A stretch of DNA of 64,000 nt from Clostridium magnum DSM 2767. Its GTDB lineage: Bacteria; Bacillota; Clostridia; Clostridiales; Clostridiaceae. Made by a program: the position numbers and the translations under genes. A model generated the notes under the pieces. That model made no database searches and was not told the origin of the DNA. It saw nothing but the letters and a program-made list of their open reading frames with translations. Shown one piece after another: positions 35,462 to 44,907 of the stretch. The stretch is from NCBI RefSeq assembly GCF_001623875.1, contig NZ_LWAE01000001.1:124001-188000 (forward strand), written 5' to 3'. Position 1 is the first letter of the stretch, and each line of letters opens with the position of its first letter.

Positions 35462-36859
35462 ATGAAAATTTTCAATACAATGACTAGACAAAAAGAAGAA
35501 TTTATTCCCTTAAGTGAAGGGGAAGTAAAAATGTATGTATGTGGACCTACGGTTTACAATTTTTTCCACATAGGTAATGCTAGAACTTTCGTTGTTTTTG
35601 ACTCTGTTAGAAGATATTTTGAGTACAGAGGGTATAAAGTAAACTTTATACAAAATTTCACAGACATAGATGATAAAATGATAAAAAGAGCTAATGAAGA
35701 GAATACCACAGTTAAAGAATTGGGCGATAGATTTATAGAAGAATATTACAAAGATGCAGATGCGTTAAATATTGAAAGAGCTACAGTAAACCCTAGAGCA
35801 ACTCACTATATAAATCAAATAGTTGAATTCGTAAAAGAATTGATAGATTTAGGATACGCTTATGAGACAAATGGAGATGTCTATTTTAATACGAAAAAAT
35901 TCCAAGGTTATGGTAAGCTATCTAAACAAAATATTGAAGAACTTCAATTAGGAGCAAGAATAGATGTAGATGAAAGAAAAAAAGATCCTATGGATTTTGC
36001 TATTTGGAAAAGTCAAAAGCCAGGTGAGCCTGCTTGGGAAAGTCCATGGGGTATGGGAAGGCCAGGATGGCATATAGAGTGCTCATGTATGGCTCGTGAT
36101 TTATTAGGAGAAACTATAGATATACATGCAGGTGGTTCAGATTTAGCATTTCCGCACCATGAAAACGAAATAGCTCAGAGCGAAGCTAGAACTGGTAAAA
36201 CTTTTGCAAACTATTGGATGCATTCAGCCTTTGTTAACGTGAATAACCAGAAAATGTCTAAGTCTCTTAACAACTTTTTTACAGCTAGAGAGATATTGGA
36301 AAAGTATGATGCAGATGTAATAAGAATGTTTATGTTATCAGGACATTATAGAACTCAAATAAATTTTAGTTTAGAACTACTGGACTCTACAAAAGCAGCA
36401 TTAGATAGAATATACAATTCAATTGCAAATTTAGAAAACCTATTAGATGAGGTTAAGGTAGAAAACATTACAGAAAGTGAAAAAGAATATACTAAGACGT
36501 TAACTTCTTATAGACAAAAGTATATTGAAAAAATGGATGATGACTTCAATACTGCAGATGCTATATCAGTTATATTTGATTTGGTAAGAGAGATTAATAC
36601 AAATGTAGGATCAAATTCGTCAAAAGAATTAGTTAAGTATTCGCTAGATTTAATAAGAGAACTCGGAAATCCGTTAGGAATACTCCAAAATTCGAAAAAA
36701 GGAAGCATAGAAGAAGAAATAGAGAAACTTATAGAGCAGAGACAACAGGCAAGAAAAAATAAAGATTGGGCATTATCAGATAAAATAAGAGACGACCTAA
36801 AGGCTCAAGGAATTATCCTTGAAGATACTCCTCAGGGTGTAAGATGGAAAAGAATTTAA
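35462..36859 (+). CDS. cysS: Cysteinyl-tRNA synthetase
   Basis: Class I synthetase, 465 residues. Visible: zinc ligand and HIGH-region segment [15 protein letters not shown] (about residues 28-42), [28 protein letters not shown] with the remaining zinc ligands, KMSKSLNN (about 267), and a C-terminal helical anticodon-binding part. No T-box precedes it, unlike glyS. mrnC follows after 26 bases, the usual Firmicute order. Confidence 0.97.
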   Translation: MKIFNTMTRQKEEFIPLSEGEVKMYVCGPTVYNFFHIGNARTFVVFDSVRRYFEYRGYKVNFIQNFTDIDDKMIKRANEENTTVKELGDRFIEEYYKDADALNIERATVNPRATHYINQIVEFVKELIDLGYAYETNGDVYFNTKKFQGYGKLSKQNIEELQLGARIDVDERKKDPMDFAIWKSQKPGEPAWESPWGMGRPGWHIECSCMARDLLGETIDIHAGGSDLAFPHHENEIAQSEARTGKTFANYWMHSAFVNVNNQKMSKSLNNFFTAREILEKYDADVIRMFMLSGHYRTQINFSLELLDSTKAALDRIYNSIANLENLLDEVKVENITESEKEYTKTLTSYRQKYIEKMDDDFNTADAISVIFDLVREINTNVGSNSSKELVKYSLDLIRELGNPLGILQNSKKGSIEEEIEKLIEQRQQARKNKDWALSDKIRDDLKAQGIILEDTPQGVRWKRI

Positions 36860-36885
36860 AAATAAAGTTGAAGTGGAGAAGTTAA

Positions 36886-37311
36886 ATGGATTTTAGTTTA
36901 TTAAAAGGAAGATTTAATAACAATGATGTTAGACAAATAAATCCATTGGTGCTTGCTTATGTTGGAGATGCAATATATGAAGTTTTCATAAGAACACATC
37001 TAGTAGAAAAAAATACAGAAATGTCCGTTCATAAACTCCATAAAGAGTGTATTCAATTTGTAAAAGCGCATGCACAAAGTGAGTTTATAAAGAAGCTGGA
37101 GGATAAGTTAACTGAGGAAGAAATATATTTCTTTAAAAGAGGACGAAATTCTAAGTCAGCAACTACTCCTAAGAATGCAGATATCCAAGAATATAGATTT
37201 GCAACAGGCTTTGAAGCATTAATAGGATTCTTATATTTAACAAATCAAATTGAAAGATTAGAGTATTTGTTAAATACTATAGTACAAATACATGATAATG
37301 GAGGAGTATAA
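36886..37311 (+). CDS. mrnC: Mini-ribonuclease III
   Basis: RNase III-like enzyme lacking the dsRNA-binding domain; in Bacillus it trims 23S rRNA ends. It is 141 residues long. The catalytic helix NPLVLAYVGDAIYEVFIR is present, as are FFKRGRNSKSATTPKNA and EALIGFLYL. Its substrate stems are visible in the same window around both 23S genes. The stop is directly followed by the thyX ATG with no gap, so the two are co-translated. Confidence 0.95.
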   Translation: MDFSLLKGRFNNNDVRQINPLVLAYVGDAIYEVFIRTHLVEKNTEMSVHKLHKECIQFVKAHAQSEFIKKLEDKLTEEEIYFFKRGRNSKSATTPKNADIQEYRFATGFEALIGFLYLTNQIERLEYLLNTIVQIHDNGGV

Positions 37312-38046
37312 ATGTCACTTAGAGTTAAATTGATAGAGCATACACCGAACCCAGAAAAGGTTATAGCTGCGGCGGCTAAATTGTGTTACAGTGCTGTGGG
37401 AATAGACGAATTGGAAAAAAAGCTAGATGATGAAAGTGCAAAAAGATTTTTAAATATGCTTATGTCATATGGACACGAATCACCAATAGAACACGTATCT
37501 TTTACTTTTGCCGTAGAAGGAGTTTCTAGAAGCTTAAGTCACCAGTTAGTAAGACATAGAATAGCGTCATACTCCCAACAAAGCCAAAGATATGTAAGGT
37601 TAAAGCAGTTTGAGTATATAGTTCCCCCAGAAATTGAAAAGGATGAAGAGGCAAGCAAAATATTTGTTAATGCAATGGAAAATAGCCAAAAAGACTATGA
37701 TAAATTAACAGATATTTTAAGAGAAAAATATTTAAAAGATGGTATAGAACCTATAGCAGCAGAGAAAAAAGCTATAGAAGATGCCAGATATGTTTTTCCT
37801 AATGCTTGTGAAACTAAGGTGATATTTACAATGAATGCAAGAACCTTGGTGAATTTCTTCAATCACAGATGCTGTAATAGAGCTCAATGGGAGATAAGAA
37901 ACTTGGCAGATCAAATGTTAAAGCTTGTAAAAGAAGTAGCGCCTATTCTTTTTAAGCATTGTGGACCTTCTTGTGTTAATGGGGGTTGCCCAGAAGGTAA
38001 GATGACTTGTGGTAAAATCGAGGAAGTAAGAAAAAGATATATATAG
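37312..38046 (+). CDS. thyX: Flavin-dependent thymidylate synthase
   Basis: Makes dTMP from dUMP with FAD and methylene-tetrahydrofolate. It is 244 residues long. The ThyX signature [15 protein letters not shown] (about residues 80-94) is intact, as are [12 protein letters not shown] for FAD/nucleotide binding and HCGPSCV at the C-terminus. Its ribosome site GGAGGAG lies in the end of mrnC. rlmB follows 77 bases later. Confidence 0.96.
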   Translation: MSLRVKLIEHTPNPEKVIAAAAKLCYSAVGIDELEKKLDDESAKRFLNMLMSYGHESPIEHVSFTFAVEGVSRSLSHQLVRHRIASYSQQSQRYVRLKQFEYIVPPEIEKDEEASKIFVNAMENSQKDYDKLTDILREKYLKDGIEPIAAEKKAIEDARYVFPNACETKVIFTMNARTLVNFFNHRCCNRAQWEIRNLADQMLKLVKEVAPILFKHCGPSCVNGGCPEGKMTCGKIEEVRKRYI

Positions 38047-38123
38047 ATTATTCTAAGTATGAGTTAGAAAATAAGATTCGTTTTATATCTTAATAAAATT
38101 ATACAATTTAGAGAGGTAATAGT

Positions 38124-38981
38124 GTGAAAGAAGCAAAAAAAGATTTTAAAAATAGATATGTAAAATCAAAAGAAAAGAATAATAAAGTTAGTAATAATCT
38201 AAAGGAAAATATAGATAGTTCTGAAAATACAATTAGAGAAGATATTATTGAAGGGAGAAATGCAGTAATAGAAGCTTTACGTAATAACAGGACAATAGAG
38301 CAGATACTTGTTGCTAGCGGGGATGTTACAGGATCTATAAATGTGGTATTAGCCCTAGCAAAGGATAAAAAAGTAGTAGTAAAGCAAGTGGATAGAAGGA
38401 AGTTAGATCAAATTTCTGAAACCGGTGCTCATCAAGGAGTAATTGCTCAGATTACACCTTATAAATATTTTGATGTGGAAGATATATTGGCATATGCTCG
38501 CGAAAAAGAAGAGGAACCTTTTATAATAATTCTTGATGAGATAGAAGATCCTCATAATTTTGGGTCTATAATCAGAACAGCAGAAACCTGTGGAGCACAT
38601 GGAATAATAATACCTAAGAGAAGAAATGTGGGGGTAACTCCTACTGTATATAAGTCCTCGGCGGGAGCTGTAGAGCATGTAAGAATAAGTAAGGTTACCA
38701 ACCTAAATAATACCATAGATAAACTTAAAGAAAAAGGTATATGGGTTTATGGAGCAGATATGTCTGGAGAAAGCTATTGTTGTGATGCCAATTTTAATGG
38801 GCCTTTGGCATTGATAATTGGAAGTGAAGGAAAAGGCATTTTAAAGCTTACGAAGGAAAAATGCGACGTTCTTGTGAAGATACCTATGGTTGGAAAAATA
38901 TCATCATTAAATGCTTCAGTTGCAGGTGGTATACTAATGTATGAAATCCTTAAACAAAAAATCAAATGTGGTAAAAAGTGA
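38124..38981 (+). CDS. rlmB: 23S rRNA (guanosine-2'-O-)-methyltransferase RlmB
   Basis: SPOUT-family RNA methyltransferase that modifies the 23S peptidyl-transferase region. It is 285 residues from a GTG start. It has a lysine/asparagine-rich N-terminal extension (about 1-40), a substrate-binding domain (IIEGRNAVIEAL), and the knotted SPOUT domain with EDPHNFGSIIRTAETCG, IGSEGKGI and SLNASVAGGILMYE. It overlaps the next gene by four bases (GTGA). Confidence 0.94.
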   Translation: MKEAKKDFKNRYVKSKEKNNKVSNNLKENIDSSENTIREDIIEGRNAVIEALRNNRTIEQILVASGDVTGSINVVLALAKDKKVVVKQVDRRKLDQISETGAHQGVIAQITPYKYFDVEDILAYAREKEEEPFIIILDEIEDPHNFGSIIRTAETCGAHGIIIPKRRNVGVTPTVYKSSAGAVEHVRISKVTNLNNTIDKLKEKGIWVYGADMSGESYCCDANFNGPLALIIGSEGKGILKLTKEKCDVLVKIPMVGKISSLNASVAGGILMYEILKQKIKCGKK

Positions 38982-39490
38982 AAAAAATTTTTGTGGATGG
39001 ATATAATGTGATAAGCTACTGGCCTGAACTGAAGAACATAAAAGAGTATAGTTTCGAAGCTGCGAGACAACAATTAATAGAAATTTTAAGTAATTATGCA
39101 TCTTACAATGGCTATAAGATTTTTATAGTTTTTGATGCGCATATGGTATGTGGCAGCATAGAAAAACGAGAGAAAATTAGTGATAACATTATAGTTATAT
39201 TTACAAAAGAGGGAGAAACCGCAGACAACTTCATTGAGAAGGAAGTCAATAGAATAGGGCGTAGGTCTGAGGTTTGTGTTGTAACGTCAGACTCACTGGA
39301 ACAACAGATTGTTTTTCAAAGAGGAGCGGTAAGAATGTCCTCTATAGAATTTTATCACGAAATTAAAGCAGTAGAATTGAAAATTAAAAATAAAATAGCC
39401 AAAAAGTATTCGCAAAAAAGAGAGACACTAGAAGACAGAATTGAGCAGAATATATTGGAAAAGCTTGAAAAAATTCGAAGAAGTAAGTGA
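38978..39490 (+). CDS. NYN-domain endoribonuclease, YacP/Rae1 family
   Basis: PIN-like nuclease; the Bacillus homologue Rae1 cuts mRNA in a ribosome-dependent way. It is 170 residues from a GTG overlapping the rlmB stop. Visible: IFVDGYNVISYWPEL at the N-terminus, VFDAH, GETADNFIEKEV and VVTSDSLEQQIVFQRGA, which supply the acidic active site. The C-terminus is basic and helical, consistent with RNA binding. sigH follows with its own promoter. Confidence 0.9.
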   Translation: MKKIFVDGYNVISYWPELKNIKEYSFEAARQQLIEILSNYASYNGYKIFIVFDAHMVCGSIEKREKISDNIIVIFTKEGETADNFIEKEVNRIGRRSEVCVVTSDSLEQQIVFQRGAVRMSSIEFYHEIKAVELKIKNKIAKKYSQKRETLEDRIEQNILEKLEKIRRSK

Positions 39491-39496
39491 AATCTA

Positions 39497-39526
39497 TTGA
39501 CTATAAATTTATATGTAATGTATAAT
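39497..39526 (+). promoter_or_regulatory. Probable sigH promoter
   Basis: TTGACT (39497-39502), an 18-base spacer, TATAAT (39521-39526). Confidence 0.7.
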
Positions 39527-39563
39527 CAGTTATGTGGCCTATAATTGTTTTGGAGGGGATACC

Positions 39564-40205
39564 TTGGAAAAAAGGGGTTATGTTGCTAAAAAAATTTCCT
39601 CCTTTGAAGATAGATTGGATGAGGAAGTTGTAATTGAAGCGAAAAATGGGGATACTAGAGCTCAGGAGTACTTGATTAGTAAGTATGAAAACTTTGTAAA
39701 ATCCAAAGCTAAGTCTTATTTCTTAATTGGGGCAGATAAAGAGGATATATATCAAGAAGGAATGATAGGTTTGTATAAAGCTATCAGGGATTTTAAACCA
39801 GATAAGTTATCTTCTTTCAAAGCTTTTGCTGAATTGTGTGTCACAAGACAAATAATAACTGCAATAAAAACTGCTACTCGTCAAAAGCATATACCATTGA
39901 ATACATATGTTTCTCTAAATAAGCCTATCTATGATGAAGAGTCAGATAGAACCTTATTAGACGTTCTATCAGAGGCGAGGGTGGCAGATCCTGAAGAATT
40001 AATTATAAGTAGAGAAGAATTAAATCATATACAAAATGAGATTGGTGAAGTTTTATCTACTTTAGAATTGGAAGTGCTAATGTCTTACCTTGATGGGAAG
40101 TCATACCAGGAAATAGCTTGTGATTTAGATAGACATGCAAAGTCTATAGATAACGCTTTGCAAAGAGTAAAAAGAAAATTAGAGAAATGTTTAAGTGATA
40201 AATAG
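39564..40205 (+). CDS. sigH: RNA polymerase sigma-H factor
   Basis: Sigma-70 family factor for transition-phase and early sporulation genes. It is 213 residues from a TTG at 39564, five bases after GGAGGGGA; an upstream in-frame GTG lies before that site. Region 2 has DIYQEGMIGLYKAIRDF and AFAELCVTRQIITAIKTATR. Region 4 has YLDGKSYQEIACDLDRHAKSI, a helix-turn-helix. The length matches other Spo0H proteins. It indicates a spore-former lineage. Confidence 0.94.
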   Translation: MEKRGYVAKKISSFEDRLDEEVVIEAKNGDTRAQEYLISKYENFVKSKAKSYFLIGADKEDIYQEGMIGLYKAIRDFKPDKLSSFKAFAELCVTRQIITAIKTATRQKHIPLNTYVSLNKPIYDEESDRTLLDVLSEARVADPEELIISREELNHIQNEIGEVLSTLELEVLMSYLDGKSYQEIACDLDRHAKSIDNALQRVKRKLEKCLSDK

Positions 40206-40215
40206 AAAATACATA

Positions 40216-40244
40216 TTGACAAAAAAATATACTTGTATTAAAAT
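40216..40244 (+). promoter_or_regulatory. Promoter of the tRNA-Thr/tuf1 region
   Basis: TTGACA (40216-40221), a 17-base spacer, TAAAAT (40239-40244). Confidence 0.65.
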
Positions 40245-40285
40245 TGATAATCGGTATATAACTTTTAATTAATTATAAAATAATA

Positions 40286-40362
40286 GAAGTGGGGTATGTT
40301 TAATTAGGAAACTAATAGTTTCTAATCTGTATATTTATGGATTGATATACACTCCCACTTCA
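40286..40362 (+). other. Structured leader before tRNA-Thr
   Basis: GAAGTGGGGTAT at 40286 and ATACACTCCCACTTC ending at 40362 form an outer stem with a small bulge. Inside, TTAGGAAACT and AGTTTCTAA form a second hairpin. It lies 10 bases before the tRNA and downstream of the promoter, so it should be in the transcript. Confidence 0.6.
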
Positions 40363-40371
40363 TGAAAAATT

Positions 40372-40447
40372 GCCCATGTAGCTCAGTCGGCAGAGCGTCA
40401 CCTTGGTAAGGTGGAGGTCACCGGTTCAATCCCGGTCATGGGCTCCA
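40372..40447 (+). tRNA. tRNA-Thr (GGT)
   Basis: A 76-base cloverleaf: acceptor GCCCATG/CATGGGC, anticodon GGT in loop TTGGTAA, T-arm CCGGTTCAATCCCGG, discriminator T, encoded CCA. It lies 77 bases before tuf1 without an obvious terminator between them. Confidence 0.95.
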
Positions 40448-40524
40448 ATAATATATAAAGTTCACAACACACCAGGGTGAGTTTACCTAAACAAAATATG
40501 CGTTAAACAGGGAGGAATACAAAA

Positions 40525-41718
40525 ATGTCAAAAGCAAAATTTGAAAGAAATAAGCCACACGTAAACATAGGAACAATAGGACACGTAGACCATGGTAAGA
40601 CAACATTAACAGCAGCAATCACAACAGTATTATCAAAAAAGGGATTTGCAGAAGCATTTGATTATGCTGCAATAGATAAAGCGCCAGAAGAAAGAGAAAG
40701 AGGAATCACAATCAACACAGCACACGTTGAGTATGAAACAGAAAACAGACACTATGCTCACGTTGACTGTCCAGGACACGCTGACTATGTAAAGAACATG
40801 ATAACAGGAGCAGCGCAAATGGATGGAGCAATACTAGTTGTAAGTGCAGCAGATGGTCCAATGCCACAAACAAGAGAACATATACTACTAGCATCAAGAG
40901 TTGGAGTACAATATATAGTAGTATTCTTAAACAAAGCTGATATGGTAGACGATGCTGAATTATTAGAGTTAGTTGAAATGGAAGTTAGAGAATTACTTAG
41001 CGAGTATGATTTCCCAGGAGATGATACACCAATAGTTGCAGGATCAGCATTAAAAGCATTAGAAAACCCAACAGATGAAGAAGCAATAAAGCCAATAATG
41101 GATTTAATGGATGCAGTAGATAGCTATATCCCAACTCCAGAAAGAGCAACAGATAAGACATTCTTAATGCCTGTAGAAGATGTATTCACAATCACAGGAA
41201 GAGGAACAGTTGCAACAGGAAGAGTTGAAAGTGGAATATTAAAAGTTGGAGACGAAGTAGAAATCGTTGGATTAAAAGAAGAAAAAGGCAAAACTGTATG
41301 TACAGGAGTAGAAATGTTCAGAAAGCTTCTTGATCAAGCGATGGCAGGAGATAACATCGGAGCATTATTAAGAGGTGTTCAAAGAGATGATATCGAAAGA
41401 GGTCAAGTATTAGCAAAACCAGGTTCAGTTCAACCACACAAAAAATTCGTAGGTCAAGTATACGTACTTAAGAAAGAAGAAGGCGGAAGACACACACCAT
41501 TCTTCGATGGATACAGACCACAATTCTATTTCAGAACAACAGACGTTACAGGATCAATCAAATTACCAGATGGAATGGAAATGGTTATGCCTGGAGACCA
41601 CATAGACATGAAAGTTGAATTAATCACTCCAGTAGCAATGGATGAAGGATTAAGATTCGCTATAAGAGAAGGCGGAAGAACTGTTGGTTCAGGAGTTGTT
41701 ACTACAATATCTGAGTAA
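40525..41718 (+). CDS. tuf: Elongation factor Tu, copy 1
   Basis: GTPase that brings aminoacyl-tRNA to the ribosome. It is 397 residues long with P-loop [22 protein letters not shown] (switch I), [12 protein letters not shown], and beta-barrel domains 2 and 3. The protein is identical to the copy at 56474. The DNA is identical over a 1214-base block (40511-41724 and 56460-57673) that includes the ribosome site and ends just after the stop, while flanks differ. This fits gene conversion. It precedes rpmG-secE-nusG. Confidence 0.98.
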   Translation: MSKAKFERNKPHVNIGTIGHVDHGKTTLTAAITTVLSKKGFAEAFDYAAIDKAPEERERGITINTAHVEYETENRHYAHVDCPGHADYVKNMITGAAQMDGAILVVSAADGPMPQTREHILLASRVGVQYIVVFLNKADMVDDAELLELVEMEVRELLSEYDFPGDDTPIVAGSALKALENPTDEEAIKPIMDLMDAVDSYIPTPERATDKTFLMPVEDVFTITGRGTVATGRVESGILKVGDEVEIVGLKEEKGKTVCTGVEMFRKLLDQAMAGDNIGALLRGVQRDDIERGQVLAKPGSVQPHKKFVGQVYVLKKEEGGRHTPFFDGYRPQFYFRTTDVTGSIKLPDGMEMVMPGDHIDMKVELITPVAMDEGLRFAIREGGRTVGSGVVTTISE

Positions 41719-41902
41719 TTAGATTTATGGGACTGGGTTTCTGGACCTGGTCCTTTAAATGTAAATAAATTGCAATGTATGTTTTAATTTCAATTGACAT
41801 GAAAACTAAGTTGTGATAAATTATTTAAGTAACGCGTGATTTAAGTATAAAGAAAACTACATATTTTACTTATAGATAAGCATGTATCAGGAGGTGGAAA
41901 CA

Positions 41903-42052
41903 ATGAGAGTAAAAGTAACACTAGCATGTACAGATTGTAAGCAAAGAAACTACAATACAATGAAGAACAAGAAAAATGATCCAGACAGATTAGAAATGAG
42001 AAAATATTGTCCATTTTGCCATAAGCATACAGCTCACAAAGAAACAAAGTAA
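41903..42052 (+). CDS. rpmG: Ribosomal protein bL33, zinc-binding form
   Basis: A 49-residue large-subunit protein found by reading the gap after tuf1. It has CTDC (residues 9-12) and CPFC (36-39), the four cysteines of the zinc-binding (C+) form of L33, with the family motif KQRNYNT. The ATG follows AGGAGGTGG by 5 bases. It stands in the standard tuf-rpmG-secE-nusG order. Its presence in the zinc-dependent form implies that a zinc-free paralogue may exist elsewhere. Confidence 0.95.
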   Translation: MRVKVTLACTDCKQRNYNTMKNKKNDPDRLEMRKYCPFCHKHTAHKETK

Positions 42053-42097
42053 CATCATAGAGGCATATAATTAAAATATTTTGAGGATGTGAAAAAA

Positions 42098-42328
42098 ATG
42101 GCTGCAAATAATAGTGCAAAAAAAATAAAAAAACCAGCAGCATCCGGAAACGGGGTTATCAATTTTTTTAAAGAATTGAAAGCAGAAATCAAAAGAATAA
42201 CTTGGGCCTCTAAAGAAAATGTAAAAAAAGCTACGGCAACAGTTTTGATATTTTGCTCTATTTACGTAGCTATGGTTGGATTACTTGATGTTGGTTTCAA
42301 AAATTTAGTTGAGGTAATCTTTAAATAA
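42098..42328 (+). CDS. secE: Preprotein translocase subunit SecE
   Basis: Small membrane subunit that clamps SecY in the Sec translocon. It is 76 residues from the ATG at 42098; an upstream GTG at 42089 overlaps the ribosome site. It has a lysine-rich N-terminus, the conserved amphipathic helix FFKELKAEIKRITWASKE, and one transmembrane helix (VLIFCSIYVAMVGLLDVGF). It lies between rpmG and nusG as usual. Confidence 0.95.
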   Translation: MAANNSAKKIKKPAASGNGVINFFKELKAEIKRITWASKENVKKATATVLIFCSIYVAMVGLLDVGFKNLVEVIFK

Positions 42329-42377
42329 GGATAAGAAGGAGGTAGGGGTCGAGAAAAAGATTCCCGTCCCTTGAATT

Positions 42378-42899
42378 ATGGCAGAGAAATCTAGATGGTA
42401 CGTAGTTCATACATATTCTGGTTATGAAAATAAAGTTAAAGCAAACCTTGAAAAAACTATAGAGAATAGAAACCTTTACCATTGGATAGATGATGTTCAA
42501 GTTCCTATGGAAGAACAGATTGAAATTAAAGATGGTAAAAAGAAGGTTACTTTAAAGAAAGTATTTCCGGGATATGTGTTAGTACACATGGTAATGACTG
42601 ATGATTCTTGGTACATAGTTAGAAACACTAGAGGAGTAACTGGGTTCGTAGGACCTGGATCTAAACCTGTGCCTCTTACAGATGAAGAAGTTACAGCTAT
42701 GGGTATATCAGAAAAACCTGTTAATGTAGATATCGAAGTGGGAGAAAACATAAAAGTTAAATCAGGCCCACTAGAGAACTTCCCAGCTGTTATCCAAGAA
42801 ATCAATACAGAAAAGAGAAAAATTAAAGCGCTAGTTAACATGTTTGGCAGGGAAACACCTGTTGAACTTGATTTTAATCAAATAGAAAAACTAGATTAG
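42378..42899 (+). CDS. nusG: Transcription termination/antitermination factor NusG
   Basis: Binds RNA polymerase and links it to Rho or the ribosome. It is 173 residues long: NGN domain (about 1-110, WYVVHTYSGYENKVK, FPGYVLVHM, NTRGVTGFVG) and C-terminal KOW domain (IKVKSGPLENFPAVIQEI). The only good ribosome site, AAGGAGG at 42336-42342, lies 35 bases before the ATG. An in-frame TGA at 42372 rules out an earlier start. The interval can form a hairpin that may bring the site close to the ATG. Confidence 0.95.
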   Translation: MAEKSRWYVVHTYSGYENKVKANLEKTIENRNLYHWIDDVQVPMEEQIEIKDGKKKVTLKKVFPGYVLVHMVMTDDSWYIVRNTRGVTGFVGPGSKPVPLTDEEVTAMGISEKPVNVDIEVGENIKVKSGPLENFPAVIQEINTEKRKIKALVNMFGRETPVELDFNQIEKLD

Positions 42900-42924
42900 T
42901 TTATAAGACGCAAAGTCTTAATAA

Positions 42925-42952
42925 GTGGGAGGACAAAAGTCCGTATAACCAC
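42925..42952 (+). promoter_or_regulatory. L1-protein operator before rplK
   Basis: GTGGGAGGAC, a short loop, then GTCC and GTATAACCAC. It pairs GTGG/CCAC outside and GGAC/GTCC inside with an asymmetric loop between. This mimics the L1 site of 23S (GGTGGGAG with ATACCACC). A near copy precedes rplA. Confidence 0.75.
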
Positions 42953-42972
42953 ATTATAGGAGGTGTAAATTC

Positions 42973-43398
42973 ATGGCTAAAAAAGTAGTAGGAATGATTA
43001 AACTTCAACTTCCTGCAGGAAAAGCAACTCCAGCACCACCTGTTGGACCAGCACTTGGACAGCATGGTGTAAATATTATGGGATTCTGTAAAGAATTTAA
43101 CGCTAAGACTGCTAACCAAGCAGGACTAATAATTCCAGTAGTAATATCTGTATATCAGGATAGATCTTTTAGTTTTATACTAAAGACTCCTCCAGCTGCA
43201 GTATTACTTAAAAAAGCAGCTGGAATAGAAAGTGGTTCTGGCGTACCAAATAAAACTAAAGTTGCTAAAGTAACTAAAGAGCAAGTGAGACAAATTGCTG
43301 AAACAAAAATGCCAGACTTAAATGCTGGATCAGTTGAAGCTGCTATGAGCATGGTAGCAGGAACTGCAAGAAGTATGGGAATAACTGTAGAAGAATAG
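42973..43398 (+). CDS. rplK: Ribosomal protein uL11
   Basis: Forms the base of the GTPase stalk on 23S rRNA. It is 141 residues long. The N-terminal proline-rich segment [19 protein letters not shown] is intact, and the C-terminal RNA-binding domain has [12 protein letters not shown] and [23 protein letters not shown] follows TAGGAGGTG. A putative L1 operator lies 20 bases upstream; rplA follows, the standard L11-L1 pair. Confidence 0.97.
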   Translation: MAKKVVGMIKLQLPAGKATPAPPVGPALGQHGVNIMGFCKEFNAKTANQAGLIIPVVISVYQDRSFSFILKTPPAAVLLKKAAGIESGSGVPNKTKVAKVTKEQVRQIAETKMPDLNAGSVEAAMSMVAGTARSMGITVEE

Positions 43399-43410
43399 TT
43401 AGCCAAAATA

Positions 43411-43437
43411 GTGGGAGGTAAAAACCGTTAAAACCAC
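43411..43437 (+). promoter_or_regulatory. L1-protein operator before rplA
   Basis: GTGGGAGGT, AAAAA, then CCGTTAAAACCAC: the same arrangement as the element before rplK. The two-copy occurrence within the L11-L1 operon supports autogenous control by L1. Confidence 0.75.
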
Positions 43438-43453
43438 AAAGGAGGATAAGAAA

Positions 43454-44143
43454 ATGGGAAAGAATTATATTGAAAGTGCTAAGCTTATCGATAGAAACGT
43501 TCTATATACACCAGCAGAAGCTATGGAGCTTGCTGTAAAAACTTCTAAAGCTAAGTTTGATGAGACTATAGAGCTAGCATTAAAGCTTGGTGTTGATCCA
43601 AGACATGCAGATCAACAAGTTAGAGGTGCAGTAGTACTTCCTCATGGAACTGGTAAAAAGGTTAGAGTATTAGTTTTTGCTAAAGGTGACAAAGCTAAAG
43701 AAGCTGAGGTAGCTGGAGCAGAATTTGTAGGTGCAGAAGAGCTAGTTGATAAAATACAAAAAGAAAACTGGTTTGACTTTGATGTAGTTGTTGCAACTCC
43801 AGATATGATGGGGGTTGTTGGTAGACTAGGTAGAGTGTTAGGACCTAAGGGACTAATGCCAAACCCAAAATCAGGTACAGTTACTTTTGATGTTGCAAAA
43901 GCTGTAGCTGAAATCAAAGCTGGTAAAGTTGAGTATAGAGTTGACAAAACTGCTATAGTTCACGTTCCACTTGGTAAAAAATCATTTGGAGCTGAAAAAT
44001 TAATTGAGAACTTCCATGCATTAATGGAAGCTGTAATTAAAGCTAAGCCAGCAGCAGCTAAGGGTCAGTACTTAAAGTCTGTAGTAGTTTCAGCTACTAT
44101 GGGACCAGGAGTTAAAATAAATCCTACAAAAACCCTAGATTAA
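43454..44143 (+). CDS. rplA: Ribosomal protein uL1
   Basis: Large-subunit stalk protein at the E site and likely repressor of its own operon. It is 229 residues with the two-domain L1 layout: [20 protein letters not shown] near the N-terminus, the inserted domain around residues 70-155 ([20 protein letters not shown]), and the RNA-binding segment [14 protein letters not shown]. Ribosome site AAAGGAGGA. It ends just before the promoter of the L10 operon. Confidence 0.97.
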   Translation: MGKNYIESAKLIDRNVLYTPAEAMELAVKTSKAKFDETIELALKLGVDPRHADQQVRGAVVLPHGTGKKVRVLVFAKGDKAKEAEVAGAEFVGAEELVDKIQKENWFDFDVVVATPDMMGVVGRLGRVLGPKGLMPNPKSGTVTFDVAKAVAEIKAGKVEYRVDKTAIVHVPLGKKSFGAEKLIENFHALMEAVIKAKPAAAKGQYLKSVVVSATMGPGVKINPTKTLD

Positions 44144-44145
44144 TA

Positions 44146-44174
44146 TTGACATATAACGAAAGTTAATGTATAAT
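44146..44174 (+). promoter_or_regulatory. Consensus promoter of the L10-L12 operon
   Basis: TTGACA (44146-44151), exactly 17 bases, TATAAT (44169-44174). It starts 3 bases after the rplA stop. Confidence 0.85.
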
Positions 44175-44195
44175 GTTAGAGGTTAAATAAGTAAA

Positions 44196-44302
44196 TATTC
44201 CGTAGACAGTAGGTGCGAAAGCATAATGGTTTACCAGCCTACCGAGGGTTCCAATATAATTAGTATATTTGGTCTCTCTGTGTCTACGGAGAGACTTTTA
44301 AA
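44196..44302 (+). promoter_or_regulatory. L10 ribosomal protein leader with attenuator
   Basis: CCGTAGACA (44200-44208) pairs with TGTCTACGG (44281-44289). An alternative terminator stem GTCTCTC/GAGAGAC (44272-44296), followed by TTTTAAATT, uses the same region. AGTAGGTGCGAAAGCATAATGG and related parts form the L10/L12-binding fold of the known Firmicute L10 leader. The two stems are mutually exclusive. Confidence 0.88.
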
Positions 44303-44344
44303 TTATATAAACATCAGTTTAAACTGTGAGGAGGTGGACACACA

Positions 44345-44845
44345 GTGGGAAAAAATAGACAATTAAAAGAAGCTAAAGTGTTAGAAATAAAGGAAAAAAT
44401 GGAAAAGGCTCAAGGTATAATTTTTGCTAAGTATCAAGGATTAACTGTTGAGCAAGATACAGAACTTAGAAAGACTCTAAGAGAAGCAGGTGTAGAATAT
44501 AAAGTTTATAAAAATACTTTAACTACATTAGCAGCTAAAGAATTAGGATTTGGCGAAATCGAAAGTGTTCTTGAAGGACCTTTATCAGTAGCGTTTGGAT
44601 ACGAAGATCCAACAGCTCCAGCAAGAATTCTTAATGATTTTGCAAAAAATCATAAGAAATTAGAATTAAAAGGTGGAATAGTTCAAGGCGAGATATTCGA
44701 CACAGCAAAAGTTGAACAACTTGCTAATATACCACCAAAAGAAGTTCTTATTGCGAAACTACTTGGAAGCTTCAAGGCTCCATTATCAAATTTTGCATAT
44801 TTATTGAATGCTGTAAAAGAAAAGAAAGAATCAGAAGAAGCTTAA
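44345..44845 (+). CDS. rplJ: Ribosomal protein uL10
   Basis: Stalk protein that anchors L7/L12 dimers. It is 166 residues from a GTG behind GAGGAGGTGG. The rRNA-binding N-terminal domain contains [21 protein letters not shown]-type sequence ([25 protein letters not shown]). The C-terminal helix that holds L12 follows about residue 135. It is controlled by the leader just upstream and precedes rplL by 62 bases. Confidence 0.97.
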   Translation: MGKNRQLKEAKVLEIKEKMEKAQGIIFAKYQGLTVEQDTELRKTLREAGVEYKVYKNTLTTLAAKELGFGEIESVLEGPLSVAFGYEDPTAPARILNDFAKNHKKLELKGGIVQGEIFDTAKVEQLANIPPKEVLIAKLLGSFKAPLSNFAYLLNAVKEKKESEEA

Positions 44846-44907
44846 TCGAGAAGCTTACTATTAATTATTAAATATTTTAAGGAAAGAAATTTTGGAGGTG
44901 TCTAATA

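Noticed and set aside
37732-37914. Minus-strand frames inside thyX, rpoB, tuf and other genes
   Set aside because: They lie entirely within strongly conserved genes and have no plausible ribosome sites or recognisable products.
44196-44302. L10 leader as something new
   Set aside because: It fits the known Firmicute L10 leader, with mutually exclusive stems; annotated as a feature only.
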